Below are positions 60,810-64,000 of a DNA stretch of 64,000 bases, one piece after another. Below the pieces are notes generated by a model. That model was not told the DNA's origin. It saw only the letters and a program-made list of their open reading frames with translations, and searched no databases. The stretch is from Gavia stellata (lineage: Eukaryota; Chordata; Aves; Gaviiformes; Gaviidae). The DNA is taken from positions 17,328,880 to 17,392,879 of the forward strand of contig NC_082603.1 of the NCBI RefSeq assembly GCF_030936135.1, given 5' to 3'. Numbering within the stretch: position 1 is the stretch's first letter; every line of letters starts with the position of its first letter. Made by a program: the position numbers and the translations under genes.

Positions 60810-60960
60810 CCCACTTCAAACAGCGCGGGCCATTAGAGACGAGGCCCGCCTTCTCCGCGAGGCCCTTACAGCGCACGCGCAGCCCCCCCCTTCCCTGTGC
60901 GCGCTGTGAGCAGCGGCTGCGCAGCCGCCACTGCTGTACCTGGAGGGGGAAGCGCGTCCT
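60810..60960 (-). other. CCDC18: Probable non-coding first exon of CCDC18
   Basis: The minus strand shows a good donor, GAAGTGGG|GTGAGGACC, with the exon edge at 60,810. Coding exon 2 begins with an acceptor at 60,161, leaving an intron of about 650 bases. The upstream edge is a guess. Confidence 0.45.
60871..60880. promoter_or_regulatory. NRF1-type site
   Basis: GCGCACGCGC matches the palindromic NRF1 consensus (GCGCANGCGC). It sits between the two presumed start sites, as is common at bidirectional CpG-island promoters. Confidence 0.6.
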
Positions 60961-61156
60961 GAGCAGAGGTAAAACCAACCTATCGCGTCTCTCTGCCGCG
61001 GTGCACTGTGGGAGGGTGAAGATCTGTGCTGTGGTGGCTGCGATTGGGGGAGCGGCGCGAGGGGCGGGGCCGGGCCCGGGCCCGCCCACGCTCCTGGGGG
61101 CCGGGCTCGCCCCCTGCTCGCTCCGCGTCGGCGGGTGGGCTCCGCGCGCCGCCGGG

Positions 61157-61330
61157 ATGGGGCCGTGGCTGCTGCCGCTCGGGTGTTTCGCGCTGCTCCT
61201 GCCGCCGCCCGGCGCCGCCGAGTTCAGCCCCTCCCTGGACAGCGACTTCACCTTCACCCTTCCCGCCGGCCGCAAGGAGTGCTTCTACCAGCCCATGCGG
61301 AAGGAGGCCTCGCTGGAGCTCGAGTACCAG
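61157..61330 (+). CDS. TMED5: TMED5 exon 1 coding part
   Basis: Residues 1-58, [20 protein letters not shown] then [20 protein letters not shown] and ASLELEYQ. The start ATG has G at -3 and +4. The donor is CCAG|GTCGGG, phase 0. Confidence 0.95.
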
Positions 61331-63831
61331 GTCGGGCAGGGCAGGGCGGCGCGGCTGCGGGGCCGGCCGGGGTCGCCCCGGCAGGGCGAGGCGCCTCCCC
61401 GCGAAGTAGTCCTGAAGGGAGCCGGGCGGTCCCGCGTCCTGCCGCGGCGGCATCGCTGCCGTCCCTGTGCCGTGGGCGGTGCTGGGCGGCTCGGCTGCCG
61501 GTTCCCTCTTACACAGGCGAGGCTCCGCCAGCGGCGGCGGCACCGCCCGCCTCTGCTGCCGAGAGCTCGTTCCCGCCCCGCCGGGGGTTCCCCGCCCCGA
61601 CCACGGCTGCAGCCGCCTCGCGGTCCTCCGCCAGCGCGGCCCTGCGAGCGGGCAGTGCTTGGGGAAGCAGGGGAATCCCGGTGCCCTTCCCCGAGCGGCG
61701 GCCCGGGCGGCCCCGCCGGCCTTCTCCAGCGAGCTGCGGCGGCGGGAGGCTGCCCTGCTGCCCGCACAGCCCGGTCCGGGCGGGGCGCCGCCCTGCCTGC
61801 GGCTGTCCGCCTCCGCCCCGCCGAGCGGGGCTCTGCTGGCGGCAAATCCACGTTGGAATTACACGCTATTAAAAGCTGTATGTTTGGGAGAAAAAAAAAT
61901 GTTTCTACAATCTATTTTTAATTATTTTAATAGATTTTTTTTTTAACAAGATCTCAAGTTGGCAGCCTTTAAAACGGCAAAAATGTAGAAAGTTAATGGC
62001 GGTGACCTTGACTAGTACCTCTAAAGCATGACCAAATTTGTTGCTGATGCACAAAACTCTTACTTACCTATCTTTGGGTTCCTATTATCAATTATGAAAG
62101 TTTTTCAAAAATAGTCTTATTTAACTAGACTAATATTAAGGTCTTGATACCCCTCATGGTAAGAGTTGAGTTCTTTTCCCATCCTACTACTGCGCTTCAG
62201 AATTGGCTGGGATATGTCTGTCTCCCCGCCCCCCCCCCCCTTCCCAACTAAAAATACAAAGCTGAACTTCCTCATTATTTTCCAACTACTGTTACACGCA
62301 GAACTGAACAAGAATGAAAGATTGAGGTGTTCAAGCTTTGTTCAGAGCCCTGTCTAAGCAAACCAGAAGTTTATTTTGCACAGACAAAGTAGGATTTTAT
62401 TTTAATCATAATCAAAATTAAAACTGTAGGGAAAACAAATGTGTATAACAGTGAATTTATTTCTACTCAGGCATAAATTTCTTAGCACTACTGCTAAGAG
62501 TATCGATTCATCTTTCTCTTTGAATGTGTAGAAAAGGACCTCTGTATGTTATTGGAAATACTTCTTTTGTACTTAATTATCCTGAATTGTTAGTGGCTAA
62601 AGCATAGTACTATTTAACATAGGATGCAGGTCATTCTGCAAAGACATAATGCAATAAACACTATGCTGATACGAAGTTTTGTTCCGGGTGTTTAGATTGT
62701 ATCATAGCCCTAAAGGTATATCACTGTGTATTGTTTTTCATTTGATCAGCTGTTAGCTACTAATTTTCCTTGTCCTTTGTCTTTTATTGGTAAGTCTCCA
62801 GTGTCACTTTAAGTCTGTAAACTTTGCCCTCAATTTCAGCAGGAGCAGACTGCTACACTCAAATAGCTCACTGGAAAACAAGCAAATAAAAAAATCCTCT
62901 AGCATGGACCTAAGTAATGTCATAAAAATAATCCCTCTCTGCCCCTTTATGCAGTTACTACCTTCCCTGTAGAGAATTTCTACAGCACAACAGATTAGAT
63001 ACAGCTGAGGCCATGTTATACAGTTAAAGCAGCACAGCTTTGTAATACTGTATATGCTTATGAGCTTAGGAAGCTAAATACCTTCAGTTCCTTCTACCTT
63101 TGGGAAATGAGAATGCCCTGGGAGAATTCAGACCTTAAATCTGTGTTAAAACCTTAAATCTGTGTTAAAAGGTGTGAAGGTCTGTCGTATAGCTTAGATT
63201 GGCATAAGAAGTCTTGTCCTGTCTTCAACACTATTAACTCACCCAACAAAGAGATCTTAGGGATGACACTACATAGATTGTGTTCTTGTACAAATATATA
63301 CATGTATATACACACATGAAAGTGACAGACCTTTGTTAAAAAATTTCTGCCACTGAACTAGTGCTGGTACTTACCCATCTATGATGTCTGCCATAGAAAT
63401 GCTAGATTTAGCCATCTGTTGGTATTCTTACAGGTTGTCTAACCCTGCCCATGGATAAAACTGTACGCATTCTTAAAAGTAGTTAGAGAAAGCTTCAATA
63501 TAAGCCCAGCCTAGCATGATTAGATCATATTTAGCTTAAGATTTGAAATGGCTAACGTGCTTTTGGGTTGAGCCAATTTTCAATCTGTTGCCAAGTAACT
63601 TGGTATCAACTCATACAGACAGATTCAGCTCTCGGATTCTTTCTGTGTCAGTTCCCTTACCTAAAAATGTTGCCATCAGTAATGCAAACAGCAATGCCAC
63701 TGGTTGGAGGGTTTTTGTTTGTTTGTTTCACAGGTTCTAGATGGAGCAGGATTAGATGTTGATTTTCATCTACTGTCTCCAAAAGGTGAAACTCTAGTTT
63801 TTGATGAAAGAAAATCAGATGGAGTTCATAC
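61157..63831 (+). CDS. TMED5: TMED5 (p24 family), first two coding exons, cut by the window end
   Basis: Exons 61,157-61,330 and 63,734-63,831 encode about the first 91 residues of a p24 gamma-type protein (human TMED5 has 229). These proteins cycle between ER and Golgi in COPII/COPI vesicles and act as cargo receptors, for example for GPI-anchored proteins. Visible are a hydrophobic signal peptide (residues 1-21) and the start of the GOLD domain, [17 protein letters not shown], whose Cys41 should pair with a later Cys. The second exon gives [19 protein letters not shown] and KSDGVHT, nearly as in human. The rest of the GOLD domain, the coiled coil, the membrane segment and the cytosolic tail lie beyond the window. 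The gene is divergent from CCDC18. Confidence 0.95.
61861..63730. other. TMED5: TMED5 intron 1 interior
   Basis: AT-rich beyond the CpG island. It has a run of about ten C after CCCCG near 62,227-62,240, a short TA/CA microsatellite near 63,292-63,315 and the tandem duplication noted separately. No coding sequence was recognised. Confidence 0.6.
63132..63169. repeat. 19-bp perfect tandem duplication
   Basis: ACCTTAAATCTGTGTTAAA occurs twice head to tail in TMED5 intron 1. Confidence 0.8.
63734..63831 (+). CDS. TMED5: TMED5 exon 2
   Basis: Residues 59-90 plus two bases, after GTTTCACAG. It contains the GOLD-domain strands [20 protein letters not shown]. The donor is ATAC|GTAAGT. No third exon is seen before 64,000. 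Confidence 0.95.
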
Positions 63832-64000
63832 GTAAGTGTAACACTTCTAAGTTTGAAGATTTTAAGTAAAGCACTTTTCTGGTTTCTTTAACAAATATAA
63901 CTAAAATAAAGGTTGAGTACTTTTTATTCTTTAGTACTACAAAAGACTTTCTAATAGGACAGTTTGAGAACATCAATTACCTTTTCATAAACACTGAAGG

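Larger units (their letters stand above)
60500..61860. promoter_or_regulatory. Shared CpG-island promoter of CCDC18 and TMED5
   Basis: CpG-dense DNA lies between the two divergent genes, with no TATA box. It extends into TMED5 intron 1. Long frames in all directions (up to 306 codons) are a GC effect. The CCDC18 start is probably near 60.96 kb on the minus strand and the TMED5 start near 61.05-61.10 kb on the plus strand, so the starts would be about 100 bases apart. Confidence 0.8.

Noticed and set aside
61001-61921. Plus-strand open frame of 306 codons over the TMED5 start region
   Set aside because: It is in a different frame from the TMED5 signal peptide, lies in a CpG island, runs through the TMED5 donor into the intron and is dominated by Pro, Arg, Gly and Ala. 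It is a GC artefact.

Overview
This looks like a stretch of a bird nuclear chromosome. The evidence is split vertebrate genes with GT-AG introns, two CpG-island promoters, few recognisable interspersed repeats, and the gene order DR1 - CCDC18 - TMED5. That order matches human 1p22 (inverted here). A reptile cannot be excluded from sequence alone. Gene names rest on translated exons compared from memory with human proteins; no search was run.

Layout. 1-12,550: non-coding DNA beyond the DR1 3' end. 12,555-21,715 (minus): DR1 (NC2-beta), three coding exons, 176 codons, with a CpG-island promoter at about 21.7-22.4 kb that contains a TATA-like box. 22,755-23,165: a probable solo LTR. 25,086-32,109 (minus): a complete six-exon short-chain dehydrogenase most like retinol dehydrogenase 8 (315 aa); I know of no counterpart between the human neighbours, and its intron 2 uses a GC donor. 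About 37.6-60.96 kb (minus): CCDC18, a long coiled-coil centriolar-satellite protein; 23 confident coding exons give 1,115 residues in an unbroken frame, followed by a C-terminal part that is short, eroded or unresolved. 61,157 to the window end (plus): the first two coding exons of TMED5, a p24-family ER-Golgi cargo-receptor subunit. CCDC18 and TMED5 are head to head across one CpG island.

The genes share no obvious pathway: a transcription repressor that binds TBP, a retinoid/steroid-type oxidoreductase, a centrosomal scaffold and a secretory-pathway protein. Their linkage looks like ancestral synteny. The points most worth following are the extra RDH8-like gene with its GC-AG intron, and the fate of the CCDC18 C-terminus, where mammal-like sequence fades out and only short candidate exons remain. 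I saw no tRNA, rRNA, CRISPR array or intact mobile element.
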